A DNA stretch of 64,000 bases from Mucilaginibacter tundrae (GTDB lineage: Bacteria > Bacteroidota > Bacteroidia > Sphingobacteriales > Sphingobacteriaceae), in assembly GCF_013408825.1 (NCBI RefSeq), contig NZ_JACCBZ010000003.1, forward strand, positions 124,001 to 188,000. The letters run 5' to 3'. The notes beneath the pieces were generated by a model. It saw nothing but the letters and a program-made list of their open reading frames with translations, had not been told where the DNA came from and did not search any database. Below are positions 37,043 through 46,803 of the stretch, piece after piece (position 1 is the stretch's first letter; each line of letters opens with the position of its first letter). The translations under genes were made by a program, and so were the position numbers.

Positions 37043-37240
37043 TTATTTGAAATATGAGAGTGGAATTGTCTTCCACATGCCATGAGCAAGGTGGCCAATA
37101 AGTAATTCATACAGCAAGTATACCGGCCAAAAAATATAAGTTATAAGTAATATAATAAGGGAGTGGTTATAATACCAACTTACCATTAAAGCATACAGCC
37201 CTAAAATAAAGTACAATATACTTGAGTCTCTTTTGTCCAT
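37043..37240 (-). CDS. Small hydrophobic membrane protein
   Basis: A 65-aa protein with two hydrophobic helices (ILYFILGLYALMVSWYY and IILLITYIFWPVYLLYELLI). It ends 9 nt after the convergent YbjQ gene. No family is recognised. The regular two-helix layout suggests a real membrane protein, but the AT-rich sequence makes chance frames more likely than usual. Confidence 0.45.
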   Translation of the reverse strand: MDKRDSSILYFILGLYALMVSWYYNHSLIILLITYIFWPVYLLYELLIGHLAHGMWKTIPLSYFK

Positions 37241-37535
37241 AGCAGATAACTAAATTTTATACTTAAACTAACAGCTAATGTAATAGTTTGAGCTAAAAAT
37301 TAAAAAAACAATTAATAAGTCATTAGCCCTAATATGTCCCTATGATGCGAATCAGGCCAACAAAATGGTTATTGGGAATAGTTAACTGATTTTACAGCTA
37401 AAAAAATGTTAATTACCTATAATTTGTTAATAATTTTTAGGTTAAACAGTATACAACTTAAATACAATAAGCTATGTTTGTTAAAACAAACATCTCCTGT
37501 GGGGAGTTATTTCAAAAAAACAATTTAAACTAATT

Positions 37536-37751
37536 ATGGCAACACCAACAAGCGGCGGTATTACCGCCTATTCTGTAAAAACAAAAACCAAAAACGTTCC
37601 GATGATTGATCCTGTTATCGACGTAAAATCAGGCAGGTACATTGCAACTGGTAAAGACAGCGCAGGCAATAAAATGGCTGCAATTATGAGCAAAGCTACA
37701 GCAGAAGGACACATCAGCAGCGGCGCCGCTACAAAAGGCTCTGGCTGGTAG
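37536..37751 (+). CDS. Small conserved-looking soluble protein
   Basis: A 71-aa protein, rich in Gly, Ala, Thr and Lys, with no signal peptide or membrane segment. It contains IDPVIDVKSGRYIATGKDSA and ends SGAATKGSGW. A strong terminator follows at 37773-37820, and 295 bp of non-coding sequence precedes it, which supports an independent gene. The function is unknown. Confidence 0.6.
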   Translation: MATPTSGGITAYSVKTKTKNVPMIDPVIDVKSGRYIATGKDSAGNKMAAIMSKATAEGHISSGAATKGSGW

Positions 37752-37772
37752 AAACTACCGTTCTCAATTTAT

Positions 37773-37820
37773 AAAAAATATCATTGTGATCCTGAAAAAC
37801 GGATTATAATGATATTTTTT
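37773..37820 (+). terminator. Intrinsic terminator after the 71-aa gene
   Basis: A 20-bp imperfect stem (37773-37792 with 37801-37820, loop TGAAAAAC) ends in a run of T. Confidence 0.8.
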
Positions 37821-37969
37821 ATTTATACCCTTCCGATCTTGCGATTATCCTCCTATAATATAATATTCTCAATATTTTCAATTGTAAAAAATATGTTAAA
37901 GCATGTTAAACTGCTTATGCTATTGTTTTAAATAGATATATTTATCGTCCGTATATTTCACTTTATTTA

Positions 37970-40708
37970 ATGTTGATGATCCTCAAAAAAATCACGCTTG
38001 CAGCATGTCTTTTAATCGTTTTCACGTTATCGGCCTTTGCACAGGAAGATAGTATCCCGCTAAGAACCATAATTACAAAAACAAACCAGTATACCCAAAA
38101 CTTCCCAGTGGAGAAAGTATATCTCCATTTTGACAAGCCCTATTATGCTGTAGGAGATACCATTTGGTTTAAAGCTTATGTAACACTTGAGCAAAATCAA
38201 CTTTCGGCAATTAGTAAAATCGTATATGTTGATATGATCAACAACCGGGATTCCGTTGTAGCATCATTAAGGTTACCGGTAACTAATGGTACTGCCGATG
38301 GCAATATTGTTTTGCCGCAAGTCTCGTTTGTTGAGGGTAACTACCACGTTAGGGCTTATACTACCTGGATGCGTAATTTTGACCAAGGGTATTTCTTTAA
38401 TAAAAACATCGCTGTGGGTAATATCGAAGATAGAGATACACCAATTGATACCCACATATCATTTGTAAACTCTGTTACCAGCAGTGCGGAAAAAATAACA
38501 GCACATATTATTTATAAAGATCAGGATGGTTCGCCGTTAACGAATAGAAGGGTATCATGGAAAGTTCAATCCGACGATGAAACAATTGATAAAGGAAAAG
38601 GCGTTACCGACCAGAATGGCGGTTTGGATATAACTTTTACCAGCAACAAAAAAGGCGTATTCGCGGCAGCAGACCTAACCGCTGTAATTGAACTGAATTA
38701 CAAAAAGAGTATTACCAACACTTATCCTTTAAAAACCGCCGCTATAGAGAAAGATGTACAGTTTTTTCCGGAAGGTGGCAATATGCTGAGCGATGTACAT
38801 GCGAAAATCGCATTTAAGGCTATTAACTCTAACGGAATGGGTATTGACATAAAAGGTTCTGTAATTGATGATGGTAATAATGAAGTTGCGCAATTTACAT
38901 CTCAGCATTTAGGTATGGGCGAGTTTGTTTTCGAACCTCAATCGGGCAAAAGTTATAAGGCTAAGGTGTCGTTTTCAGATGGCACGCAAAATACTTATGA
39001 TTTACCTAAAGTACTTGATGAGGGGATATATCTATCTGTAAATAACACAAATCCAGATAGTTTAACCATCAGACTGGCATCGAATCAGGCTTTTTTAGAT
39101 AAGTTTAAAAACACCCTTTTTTATATTATAGCGCAAAGTGGTGGCACTGTATATTATGCCGCGCAAACCAACTTGCAAAATCTGCTCTACACATCAATCG
39201 TAGCTAAAAGCAAGTTCCCTACCGGTATTTTACAGTTTTCATTACTTACATCCGAAGGCGACCCATTAAGCGAAAGGCTTGTGTTTATACAGCACAATGA
39301 TTTATTAAACGTTGCTATTAATACCGACAAACAACTGTATACCACCCGACAAAGGGTACATATGAATTTATCGGTTAAAAATAAAGATGTACCTGATGTT
39401 GGAACATTCTCTTTATCTGTTACTGATGAAAGTAAAGTACCCTATAATGAAGATAGTGAAACCACCATCCTTTCAACATTGCTTTTAACCTCAGATCTTA
39501 AAGGATATATTGAAAAACCTAATTACTACTTTAACCATGTAGATGCTAAGCGGGTTGATGACTTAGAGGTTTTAATGCTTACACAAGGTTACCGCCGTTT
39601 TGATTATGGCGATATCGTTGCAGGTAAAAATCCGCAATTGTCTTTTTTACCTGAGCAGGGCATAACTGTTAGTGGTAAGCTTCGCAGCTCTTCGGGTATA
39701 GAAGTTCCACACGCTAACATTCATTTAAATTTTAGTGACAGACTATCTCCAGAAGATGCTACTACGGATGAGTCGGGGAATTTTAGATTTTCTAATCTGA
39801 ACTTTAAAGATTCTACTAAGATTGTTCTTAGTGCTAAAAACAATCCAAATTATAAGGATCTGGTTATCACAGCGAATAGCGATACCTGGCCTGCGCTAGT
39901 TAAAAATATTAATTCGCCGGATAACGTGCAAAATATCGATAGTACATTATCGGTTTATCTTAAAAATACTAAAAGGCAATATGCAGGTACGCGTATGCTT
40001 AAAGAGGTTGTAATTGTAGCAAAATCCGAAGTTAAGAAACCAAGCCATACAGATTATCCTGCATTAACTGGTTTAAGCCCGCAACCGGATCATGTCGTTT
40101 CTGGTGTTCAATTATCTGGTTGTAATTTTTTATTGGACTGTTTAAGAGGGGCGGCATTTGGCTTTACTTTTGACAATGATAACTTTTACCTAACAAGAGA
40201 TTATAACCAGGGTAATAAATCAACACCAGCGGCTATTTATTATAATGGAATGCCAGTTGACGTTAATTACCTGTCAAACATTGATTCGAAGACAGTTGAA
40301 TCGGTAGAATTATTTAATAATGATGGATTAAGTAGCATTAATAAAATGAGTAATACTAAAGGTGTGATAGTTATAAACGGTAAACCTGTTCCAAAGGGCG
40401 AAAAAATTTCACTTTCGCAATTACGGGATATGATGCCACAATATAACCTGATAACTATTAACCCTTTAGGCTATGTACGCGCAAAGGAATTTTATGTACC
40501 AAAGTTTAGCGTACCAAAAACCAACCTTGCCTATTCTGACCTTCGTACGACTATTTACTGGAACCCGAAAATAATTACCGACGCTACCGGAAAGGCCGCA
40601 TTTGACTTTTTTAATGCTGATGGCAAAGGTTTATATCGCGCGGTGCTCGAAGGTATTGATGCTGATGGTAATATTGCACGCTATGTTTACCATTATAAGG
40701 TTGACTAA
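37970..40708 (+). CDS. Large exported protein with MG2-like and TonB-plug-like regions
   Basis: A 912-aa protein with a signal peptide (about residues 1-24, ending SAFAQ). An MG2-like start (VEKVYLHFDKPYYAVGDTIW) recalls alpha-2-macroglobulin repeats; then come beta domains, a carboxypeptidase-regulatory-like domain (about 565-640, GITVSGKLRSSSGIEVPHAN) and a region like a TonB receptor plug (about 740-810, with AAIYYNGMPVD and VESVELFNN). There is no TonB-dependent barrel, so it is not a transporter. It probably sits in the periplasm or on the outer membrane. The ligand is unknown. A terminator follows. Confidence 0.75.
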   Translation: MLMILKKITLAACLLIVFTLSAFAQEDSIPLRTIITKTNQYTQNFPVEKVYLHFDKPYYAVGDTIWFKAYVTLEQNQLSAISKIVYVDMINNRDSVVASLRLPVTNGTADGNIVLPQVSFVEGNYHVRAYTTWMRNFDQGYFFNKNIAVGNIEDRDTPIDTHISFVNSVTSSAEKITAHIIYKDQDGSPLTNRRVSWKVQSDDETIDKGKGVTDQNGGLDITFTSNKKGVFAAADLTAVIELNYKKSITNTYPLKTAAIEKDVQFFPEGGNMLSDVHAKIAFKAINSNGMGIDIKGSVIDDGNNEVAQFTSQHLGMGEFVFEPQSGKSYKAKVSFSDGTQNTYDLPKVLDEGIYLSVNNTNPDSLTIRLASNQAFLDKFKNTLFYIIAQSGGTVYYAAQTNLQNLLYTSIVAKSKFPTGILQFSLLTSEGDPLSERLVFIQHNDLLNVAINTDKQLYTTRQRVHMNLSVKNKDVPDVGTFSLSVTDESKVPYNEDSETTILSTLLLTSDLKGYIEKPNYYFNHVDAKRVDDLEVLMLTQGYRRFDYGDIVAGKNPQLSFLPEQGITVSGKLRSSSGIEVPHANIHLNFSDRLSPEDATTDESGNFRFSNLNFKDSTKIVLSAKNNPNYKDLVITANSDTWPALVKNINSPDNVQNIDSTLSVYLKNTKRQYAGTRMLKEVVIVAKSEVKKPSHTDYPALTGLSPQPDHVVSGVQLSGCNFLLDCLRGAAFGFTFDNDNFYLTRDYNQGNKSTPAAIYYNGMPVDVNYLSNIDSKTVESVELFNNDGLSSINKMSNTKGVIVINGKPVPKGEKISLSQLRDMMPQYNLITINPLGYVRAKEFYVPKFSVPKTNLAYSDLRTTIYWNPKIITDATGKAAFDFFNADGKGLYRAVLEGIDADGNIARYVYHYKVD

Positions 40709-40724
40709 ACAATCTCACCTAATT

Positions 40725-40763
40725 ACAAAAAGGGAGCAAGTTTAAAACTTGCTCCCTTTTTGT
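40725..40763 (+). terminator. Intrinsic terminator after the 912-aa protein gene
   Basis: A near-perfect palindrome (stem ACAAAAAGGGAGCAAGTTT with 40745-40763) ends in a T run. It works in both directions in principle, but the minus-strand cluster ends at 40849, so it may serve both convergent units. Confidence 0.85.
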
Positions 40764-40848
40764 TTAGAATATTTATTAGTATTTAGCTTCCTTTTCTATC
40801 CAATTCCAGCGATCTACCTATAGGGATAGGATTGAAAAATTGATTAGG

Positions 40849-41619
40849 CTAAAGTTCCCTTACCCAAATATTTCTGAAGCTTAGTGGCTCGCTTTTGTCG
40901 CCGTGAGCTTGCAGCTTTATTGGTGCCGGACCATGTGCTTTGTATGCCGGTTTGCCTATGTATAATGTAGGGCCTAATAACGATACATTGTTCTCAACTA
41001 CCACACCGTTATAAATTACTGTTGCACGGGCTGGAGTATTTAGCGAACCATCGTTATTAAATGTTGGTGCTGTCCAGATCACATCATAGGTTTGCCATTC
41101 GCCCGGTGGCCTTGCCGGGTTTGCAAGCGGAATAAATTGTTTGTAAATGCTACCAGCCATGCCGTTAACGTAGGTTTTGTTTTTGTAAGAATCCAACACC
41201 TGCAGCTCATATCCGGCATCACCTTTACCTAATGAGGCTAAAAACACACCACTATTACCCCTTGCCTGACTTGTACCGGTAATATCAGCAGGAATGCGCC
41301 ATTCGATATGTAATTGGTAATTAGTAAATAACTTTTTAGTTTCGATGTTGCCTGAATTTTTATTTACGGTAACGATGCCATCATGAACATGCCAATCCGC
41401 AGGTTGGGTTCTATCCTGTGCAGAAACCCATTGCTCAAGATTAGTCCCATCAAATAAAACAGTAGCATCCGATGGGGCATCGGCCATTGTTTTACCTGGA
41501 GTGACAAATTTAGGTTCAGGGCTCCAGATTTCTGTATCTTCAGGCTTGGCAGTTTGCTGCGCATTGGCCATCATGCTGCTCGCAGCCAATACAGTGGTTA
41601 ATAATATTTTATATTTCAT
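40849..41619 (-). CDS. Exported DUF1080 / 3-keto-disaccharide hydrolase family protein
   Basis: A 256-aa protein from the ATG at 41619; an in-frame ATG at 41640 adds seven residues ahead of the signal peptide and was not chosen. The signal peptide ends MANAQ. The DUF1080 jelly-roll domain spans most of the rest, with TVLFDGTNLEQWVS, IEWRIPADITGTSQARGNSG and GYELQVLDSYKN. Members hydrolyse or eliminate 3-keto-glycosides in known gut Bacteroidota pathways, a family fact not shown here. It is the last gene of the minus-strand sugar cluster. Confidence 0.9.
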   Translation of the reverse strand: MKYKILLTTVLAASSMMANAQQTAKPEDTEIWSPEPKFVTPGKTMADAPSDATVLFDGTNLEQWVSAQDRTQPADWHVHDGIVTVNKNSGNIETKKLFTNYQLHIEWRIPADITGTSQARGNSGVFLASLGKGDAGYELQVLDSYKNKTYVNGMAGSIYKQFIPLANPARPPGEWQTYDVIWTAPTFNNDGSLNTPARATVIYNGVVVENNVSLLGPTLYIGKPAYKAHGPAPIKLQAHGDKSEPLSFRNIWVREL

Positions 41620-41640
41620 ATCTATTTTAATTAATAGCAA

Positions 41641-42522
41641 TTAAACATGTAAAACATTTTTACAGTATGCAGCACTTTGCGCTATGCTTACGTAAGGATC
41701 GATATTTGTATAATTCTCTTGTTCCACAATAAAGTGTTTTACACCAGCAAGTTTAGCGTAGGACATAATCGCCTTAAAATCAATAGTGCCGTTGCCTACT
41801 TCTGTATTTATATTATGGTTGGCTTTGTCCATATCCTTAATATGGAAAGCAAAGAACCTACCCGGGTGCCTTTTGATGATCTCGATAGGATCCTGACCAG
41901 TACGAACAACCCAATACAGATCCATTTCCATTTTTACCAGGTTCGGATCGGTACGTTCTAATATCGTATCGTAAAAAGTAGTGCCATCAACTTGTTTCCA
42001 CTCAAAATTATGGTTGTGATAACCGAATTTCAAGCCTTGTTTTTTACATACTTCGGCAGCAGTGCTTATTTTATCGGCAATTTTTTTAAAGTCATCAACC
42101 GTTTTTATAAAATCGCCGTCAAGGTGCGGAACAATTATATACTCCATCCCGGTGGTATGAGCAGCATCAATATAGGTTTGTAATTGATCGGTATTGCCGG
42201 TAGCGAAAAAGTTATCAAACTCAAAATGCCCGCTTGGTGTACGCAAGCCGTTATCTTTTAAGGCATCACTAAACTGTGTGGCATCTAGCCCCCAAAAACC
42301 ATCTTTTTTATTGTAGCCAAATGTTTCAACCTCTTTATAACCTGCTTTAGCAACTTTGGCTAATACTTCCTTTACATCGCCGCCTTTCAGCCGGTCGCGA
42401 AGGCTATATAACTGAAGTCCCACCCCATTATTGCTACCCTTTGCCATCACCAGCTTTGGAGCAATCATTATCCCGGCAGAAAGCATCCCCGCCTGGGCTA
42501 AAAACATTCTTCTATTTGTCAT
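41641..42522 (-). CDS. Tat-exported sugar phosphate isomerase/epimerase-like TIM barrel
   Basis: A 293-aa protein with a twin-arginine signal (NRRMFLAQ, about residues 3-10; mature start near 28). The AP endonuclease-2-like TIM barrel contains VGLQLYSLRDRL, FGYHNHNFEW and EMDLYWVVRTGQDP with the metal-binding Glu, His and Asp of the family. It should isomerise or epimerise a keto sugar in the periplasm. It follows the cytochrome c gene by 22 nt and precedes DUF1080 closely. The exact substrate is unknown. Confidence 0.9.
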   Translation of the reverse strand: MTNRRMFLAQAGMLSAGIMIAPKLVMAKGSNNGVGLQLYSLRDRLKGGDVKEVLAKVAKAGYKEVETFGYNKKDGFWGLDATQFSDALKDNGLRTPSGHFEFDNFFATGNTDQLQTYIDAAHTTGMEYIIVPHLDGDFIKTVDDFKKIADKISTAAEVCKKQGLKFGYHNHNFEWKQVDGTTFYDTILERTDPNLVKMEMDLYWVVRTGQDPIEIIKRHPGRFFAFHIKDMDKANHNINTEVGNGTIDFKAIMSYAKLAGVKHFIVEQENYTNIDPYVSIAQSAAYCKNVLHV

Positions 42523-42544
42523 TGGTTTATATTGGTTTGTTGGT

Positions 42545-42949
42545 TTATTTTTTAAGTGACAAGATGTATTTCACCATATGCTGCGCATCTGTGATTGACA
42601 AATTTGGGTGCGGCGACATGGCGATATTACCCCAGTTACCTGAACCGCCTTTTATGATTTTATTAGCCAAAGTATCGATAACAGCTGGCGATGCGGTGTA
42701 TTTGTTAGCCACATCGTTATAAGCAGGGCCAATAACCTTTTGATCAAGCTTATGGCAGGTAAGGCAGTCATTTTTTTGAATTAATGCCGCGCCTAAAGTA
42801 TCTTTTACAGCTACAGATGTATTTTGTGATGATGATGTAGTTGTAGTGGTGGTAACTGTGGTATCGGTACCTGAATTGTTGTTTGATTTGTTGTTGCCGC
42901 AGGCAGATATTGCCAGCGCAAGCCCGAAAATAATGAATGACCTTTTCAT
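42545..42949 (-). CDS. Cytochrome c lipoprotein (class I)
   Basis: A 134-aa protein with a lipoprotein signal (lipobox ISAC, Cys17), an Asn/Thr/Ser-rich linker of about 35 residues, and a class I cytochrome c domain with heme motif CLTCH (Cys62, Cys65, His66). Met in GNIAMSPHP (about residue 111) is the likely sixth heme ligand. It should carry electrons in the periplasm. It lies inside the sugar cluster, so it may accept electrons from one of the exported oxidoreductases; this is an inference. Confidence 0.93.
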   Translation of the reverse strand: MKRSFIIFGLALAISACGNNKSNNNSGTDTTVTTTTTTSSSQNTSVAVKDTLGAALIQKNDCLTCHKLDQKVIGPAYNDVANKYTASPAVIDTLANKIIKGGSGNWGNIAMSPHPNLSITDAQHMVKYILSLKK

Positions 42950-42968
42950 AGATGTATTGTTATGTGTT

Positions 42969-44021
42969 TTATATTCCTAATATCTTTTTGTTGAACGCTT
43001 CATTGCCGCCTGATGACGCAAAGTCATCGAAAGCTTTATCGGTTACCTTAATGATATGATTTTTGATAAATTCGGCGCCTTCACGTGCTCCATCTTCTGA
43101 ATTTTTAAGGGCACACTCCCACTCCAGTACTGCCCAGCCGCTAAAATCATATTGCGCGAGTTTGCTGAATATGCTTTTAAAATCAACCTGACCATCACCT
43201 AAAGAACGGAAGCGCCCCGCCCTATTTATCCAGCTTTGGTAACCGCCGTACACGCCCTGCCTGCCGGTTGGATTAAACTCGGCATCTTTTACATGGAACA
43301 TTTTGATACGTTCGTGATAAATGTCGATATATTCCAGATAATCCAAACATTGCAAAACAAAGTGCGACGGATCATATAACAAGCAAGCGCGCGGATGGTT
43401 GTTTACTTTCTCCAAAAACATTTCGTAAGTAATGCCATCGTGCAAGTCTTCGCCGGGATGGATCTCATAACAGAGATCTATTCCACATTCATCGTATACA
43501 TTCAGAATCGGTTCCCATCGTTTGGCAAGTTCAGAAAAGGCATCATCAACAATTCCGGCAGGGCGTTGTGGCCACGGGTACACCATTTGCCATATAAGCG
43601 CACCGCTAAAGGTAACGCTTGCATTCAAACCTAAATTTCGGGATGCTTTAGCAGCATACTGTAATTGTTGTACAGCCCATTCCTGCCTTGCTTTAGGGTT
43701 ATTTCGATATACTTCGGGTGCAAAACCGTCAAATAATTGGTCGTAAGCAGGGTTAACCGCTACTAACTGCCCTTGTAGATGGGTCGATAGCTCGGTGATT
43801 TCTAATCCACATTCTTTCACCAGGCCATTCAATTCATCGGCATAGGTTTTACTTTCGGCAGCTTTTTTCAGGTCGATGAACCGATTATCGAGCGTTGGGA
43901 GTTGCACTCCTTTATAGCCTAACTCCTTCGCCCAATTACAAATGGACTTTAAATTATTAAAAGGTTCATCGGCACATATAAATTGCGCTAAAAATATTGC
44001 CGGGCCTTTAATGGTTTTCAT
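42969..44021 (-). CDS. Cytoplasmic sugar phosphate isomerase/epimerase-like TIM barrel
   Basis: A 350-aa TIM-barrel protein without signal peptide. It shows FLAQFICADEPFNNLKSICN, IDLCYEIHPGEDLHDG (metal Glu and His) and WAVLEWECALKNSEDGAREG. It is one of three isomerase-type genes in the cluster and the only cytoplasmic one. It should act on the sugar after uptake. A hairpin at 44041-44073 lies between it and the upstream dehydrogenase gene, which might set its relative expression. Confidence 0.9.
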   Translation of the reverse strand: MKTIKGPAIFLAQFICADEPFNNLKSICNWAKELGYKGVQLPTLDNRFIDLKKAAESKTYADELNGLVKECGLEITELSTHLQGQLVAVNPAYDQLFDGFAPEVYRNNPKARQEWAVQQLQYAAKASRNLGLNASVTFSGALIWQMVYPWPQRPAGIVDDAFSELAKRWEPILNVYDECGIDLCYEIHPGEDLHDGITYEMFLEKVNNHPRACLLYDPSHFVLQCLDYLEYIDIYHERIKMFHVKDAEFNPTGRQGVYGGYQSWINRAGRFRSLGDGQVDFKSIFSKLAQYDFSGWAVLEWECALKNSEDGAREGAEFIKNHIIKVTDKAFDDFASSGGNEAFNKKILGI

Positions 44022-44040
44022 ATAGTTGTTTTTAACCGTA

Positions 44041-44073
44041 AGACTTACGAAGTTTTAAAAACTTCATAAGTCT
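44041..44073 (-). terminator. Hairpin between dehydrogenase and isomerase genes
   Basis: A 16-bp stem (44041-44056 and 44058-44073) with one mismatch. It may be a partial terminator or a stabilising hairpin within the operon; there is no clean T run beyond the stem. Confidence 0.45.
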
Positions 44074-44083
44074 ATCTACTATT

Positions 44084-45235
44084 TTATATTTTAAAATCAG
44101 TCCATTTAGCATCTGATTTGCCAGATGCTATTACATTCTCCACAAAAGCCATTCCTCTGATACCATCTTCAATACCCGGATAATCTAACCATTCCTTTTC
44201 GGCTTGTTTGCCTTCTATATCCGCTTTAATACTTAAGGCAAAGTTCCGGTATAGATTGGCAAATGCTTCCAGGTAACCTTCCGGATGGCCTGCAGGAACA
44301 CGGGTATTACTGGTAGCATAAGAACTTAAATATCCTGCGCCTGTGCGTAATATTTCAGCCGGTTTGTCTAACCATTTTAATAGTAAGGTGTTGGCATTGT
44401 CCTGCTGCCATTCGAGGCCGCCTTTCTCGCCGTGAACCCTTATTTTGATATTATTTTCGTCGCCAGCGGCAATTTGTGATGCTATCAATACCCCGCTTGC
44501 ACCGTTATTGAATTTTAGCAGGGCAGCACCGTCATCATCTAGTTTGCGGCCTTTCACTACAGTATTAATATCGGCACATATTTTAGTTACAAGTAAACCA
44601 CTTATATATTCAGCTAAGTTAAAGGCGTGGGTGCCTATATCACCCATGGCACCCGCTATACCACTTTTGGTAGGATCGGTACGCCAGGTTGCTTGTTTAT
44701 TTTCCTCGCCTTCTAAAAAGGTACTTAACCAGCCTTGCGGGTATTCTACGTAAACTTTTCTAACCTTACCTAATTTACCATCTTTAACCAATTGTCGGGC
44801 TTCTTTAACCATGGGGTAACCAGTATAAGTATGCGTAAGGCAAAAGCGTTTGCCACTTGTTTTAACAACTTCTTCAAGCTCTTTAGCCTCCGCAAGCGAG
44901 AATGTCATAGGCTTATCCAATATTACATGGAAACCGTTCTCCAACGCTAGTTTGGCTGGAGCGAAATGAAGGTGATTTGGAGTTACGATGCTTATTACTT
45001 GTACACGCTTATCTTCAGGCAATTGCTTTTCTTTTTCAATAAGATCCTGATATGATGTGTACACCCTGTCGGGAGATAAGCCCAATAATAAACCGCTTGC
45101 TTTAGCCTTCTCCGCATCACTGCTGAAGGCGCCGCAAACCAGTTCATATTCGTTATCCATCCGGGCGGCAATGCGGTGCACAGCGCCTATAAATGCGCCC
45201 TGGCCGCCGCCGATCATTCCTAATTTTAACTTCAT
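44084..45235 (-). CDS. Cytoplasmic Gfo/Idh/MocA-family dehydrogenase
   Basis: A 383-aa protein without signal peptide. It has a clear NAD(P) motif (GMIGGGQGAFIG), the catalytic-site motif DKPMTF (about residue 99) and the conserved Asp/His region GDIGTHAFNLAEY. It should oxidise or reduce a sugar or cyclitol, here likely a keto sugar. It begins 5 nt after the Tat-exported member upstream, so both are coordinated. Together they could oxidise outside the cell and reduce inside it. Confidence 0.93.
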   Translation of the reverse strand: MKLKLGMIGGGQGAFIGAVHRIAARMDNEYELVCGAFSSDAEKAKASGLLLGLSPDRVYTSYQDLIEKEKQLPEDKRVQVISIVTPNHLHFAPAKLALENGFHVILDKPMTFSLAEAKELEEVVKTSGKRFCLTHTYTGYPMVKEARQLVKDGKLGKVRKVYVEYPQGWLSTFLEGEENKQATWRTDPTKSGIAGAMGDIGTHAFNLAEYISGLLVTKICADINTVVKGRKLDDDGAALLKFNNGASGVLIASQIAAGDENNIKIRVHGEKGGLEWQQDNANTLLLKWLDKPAEILRTGAGYLSSYATSNTRVPAGHPEGYLEAFANLYRNFALSIKADIEGKQAEKEWLDYPGIEDGIRGMAFVENVIASGKSDAKWTDFKI

Positions 45236-45240
45236 ATATA

Positions 45241-46701
45241 TTAACCTAGCGTTTTCCAGCCTTCACGATACTCACGTTTTATGTATTGGTTTACATCATC
45301 AAAATTAGTTACACGCATGGCATCATTATCCCAGATCAGTTTTATGTTTTGGCCCGGATAATCAAAGCCCCTGCCATCCGCACGTGCTTTTTGAATATCA
45401 TGCCCACGGATAGAAAGGTTTGCCATCAGCAAAGCCTCTGTTAGCGGGCCAGCCAATTTAAACGGAGAACTTACCTCATCAGGTTTACCAGCGATAGCTG
45501 CATTTACCCATTGAGCGTAATGACCTTCTTGCCCGCCCGGCACACGCTTAATTGTTTGCGGTACGTTTACCTGGTTTGTGCGTGAAGTTGGCAATAGCTG
45601 AGGATTTAATGAGTATGTACTTGCCATCATTTTTCCTTTTGTGCCGATGAAGAGCATACCGTTGCCATTGTCGCCAAAATCTTCATTCGGGCCTAATTCA
45701 ACAGGGCGTTCGGGTTGTATGCCGCCGTCCATCCAGTGTACGGTAACATCACCTTGAGTTTTTGCTGTTTTAGGGAAAGTCAATGTAATGTGACTTGATG
45801 GCGGGCAACTATCCGGGAAATATCCTTTTCTAAAGTTATCTACATAAACAGTCCCCACGCTTGATTGTACGTCTTTAACGTATTGCAGATCAAGTACACG
45901 GAATGGGGCTTCCATTATGTGGCAACCCATATCGCCAAGTGCACCGGTGCCATAATCCCACCAGCCACGCCAGTTAAATGGCACTAATTTCTCAACGTAA
46001 TCTTTATATGGGGCGGTTCCTAACCATAAGTCCCAATCCAGTTCTTTTGGAATATCTGCTTTTGTAGCTGGCCACGGAATACCCTGTGGCCAAACCGGGC
46101 GGTCTGTCCAACAATAAACGGTGTGTACATCGCCTATTGTGCCTGCATCGTACCACTCACGTAAGCGCCTTACGCCATCGTTCGATGAGCCTTGATTACC
46201 CATTTGGGTTACTACATTATATTTTTTTGCCGCATGTGTTAAGGCACGAGCTTCAAATACATCGTGCGTTAGCGGTTTTTGTACATATACATGCTTGCCC
46301 ATTTGCATGGCTGATAATGCGACGATAGCATGATTATGGTCTGGAATAGATACGGATACAGCATCAAAGTTTTTGTGATCCTTATCAAGCATCTCGCGCC
46401 AGTCTTTATAAAATTTAGCTTTAGGGAATTTAGCTACCGTTTTGGCAGCGCTGCGCGTATCAACATCACATAGATAGCCAATTTCAGCATTGCCGCTGGC
46501 GTAAAAATTGGCAATATCGCTTTGGCCTTTGCCACCTGCGCCAACAGATGCAATTACCAGTTTATCGCTTGGTGCAATAAAACCCTTTCCGCCTAAAACA
46601 TAGCGCGGAACAATCATGATACCTGCAGCCGCTATAGAACTGCTTTTAATAAAACCTCTGCGCGAGGTATTTAAAGATGAGTCAATTGGTTTATCGGTCA
46701 T
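45241..46701 (-). CDS. Tat-exported Gfo/Idh/MocA-family oxidoreductase
   Basis: A 486-aa protein with a twin-arginine signal (SRRGFIKSS, about residues 13-21). Rossmann-like start (VIASVGAGGKGQSDIANFY) and motif QKPLTHDVFEA precede a long substrate domain with GDMGCHIMEAPFRVLDL. Tat export fits folding with NAD(P) bound in the cytoplasm. It probably oxidises a glycoside sugar in the periplasm and would need an electron acceptor to turn over; the nearby cytochrome c is a candidate. It is 5 nt before the cytoplasmic homologue. Confidence 0.93.
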   Translation of the reverse strand: MTDKPIDSSLNTSRRGFIKSSSIAAAGIMIVPRYVLGGKGFIAPSDKLVIASVGAGGKGQSDIANFYASGNAEIGYLCDVDTRSAAKTVAKFPKAKFYKDWREMLDKDHKNFDAVSVSIPDHNHAIVALSAMQMGKHVYVQKPLTHDVFEARALTHAAKKYNVVTQMGNQGSSNDGVRRLREWYDAGTIGDVHTVYCWTDRPVWPQGIPWPATKADIPKELDWDLWLGTAPYKDYVEKLVPFNWRGWWDYGTGALGDMGCHIMEAPFRVLDLQYVKDVQSSVGTVYVDNFRKGYFPDSCPPSSHITLTFPKTAKTQGDVTVHWMDGGIQPERPVELGPNEDFGDNGNGMLFIGTKGKMMASTYSLNPQLLPTSRTNQVNVPQTIKRVPGGQEGHYAQWVNAAIAGKPDEVSSPFKLAGPLTEALLMANLSIRGHDIQKARADGRGFDYPGQNIKLIWDNDAMRVTNFDDVNQYIKREYREGWKTLG

Positions 46702-46803
46702 TGGTTATAATTAGTTATAGGTAGTTATAAAATCAATTTAGCCCCGGTACATCAAACTTAGTAATTTATTTAAAAAAGATGCACCACGCCATAAATATGT
46801 TAC

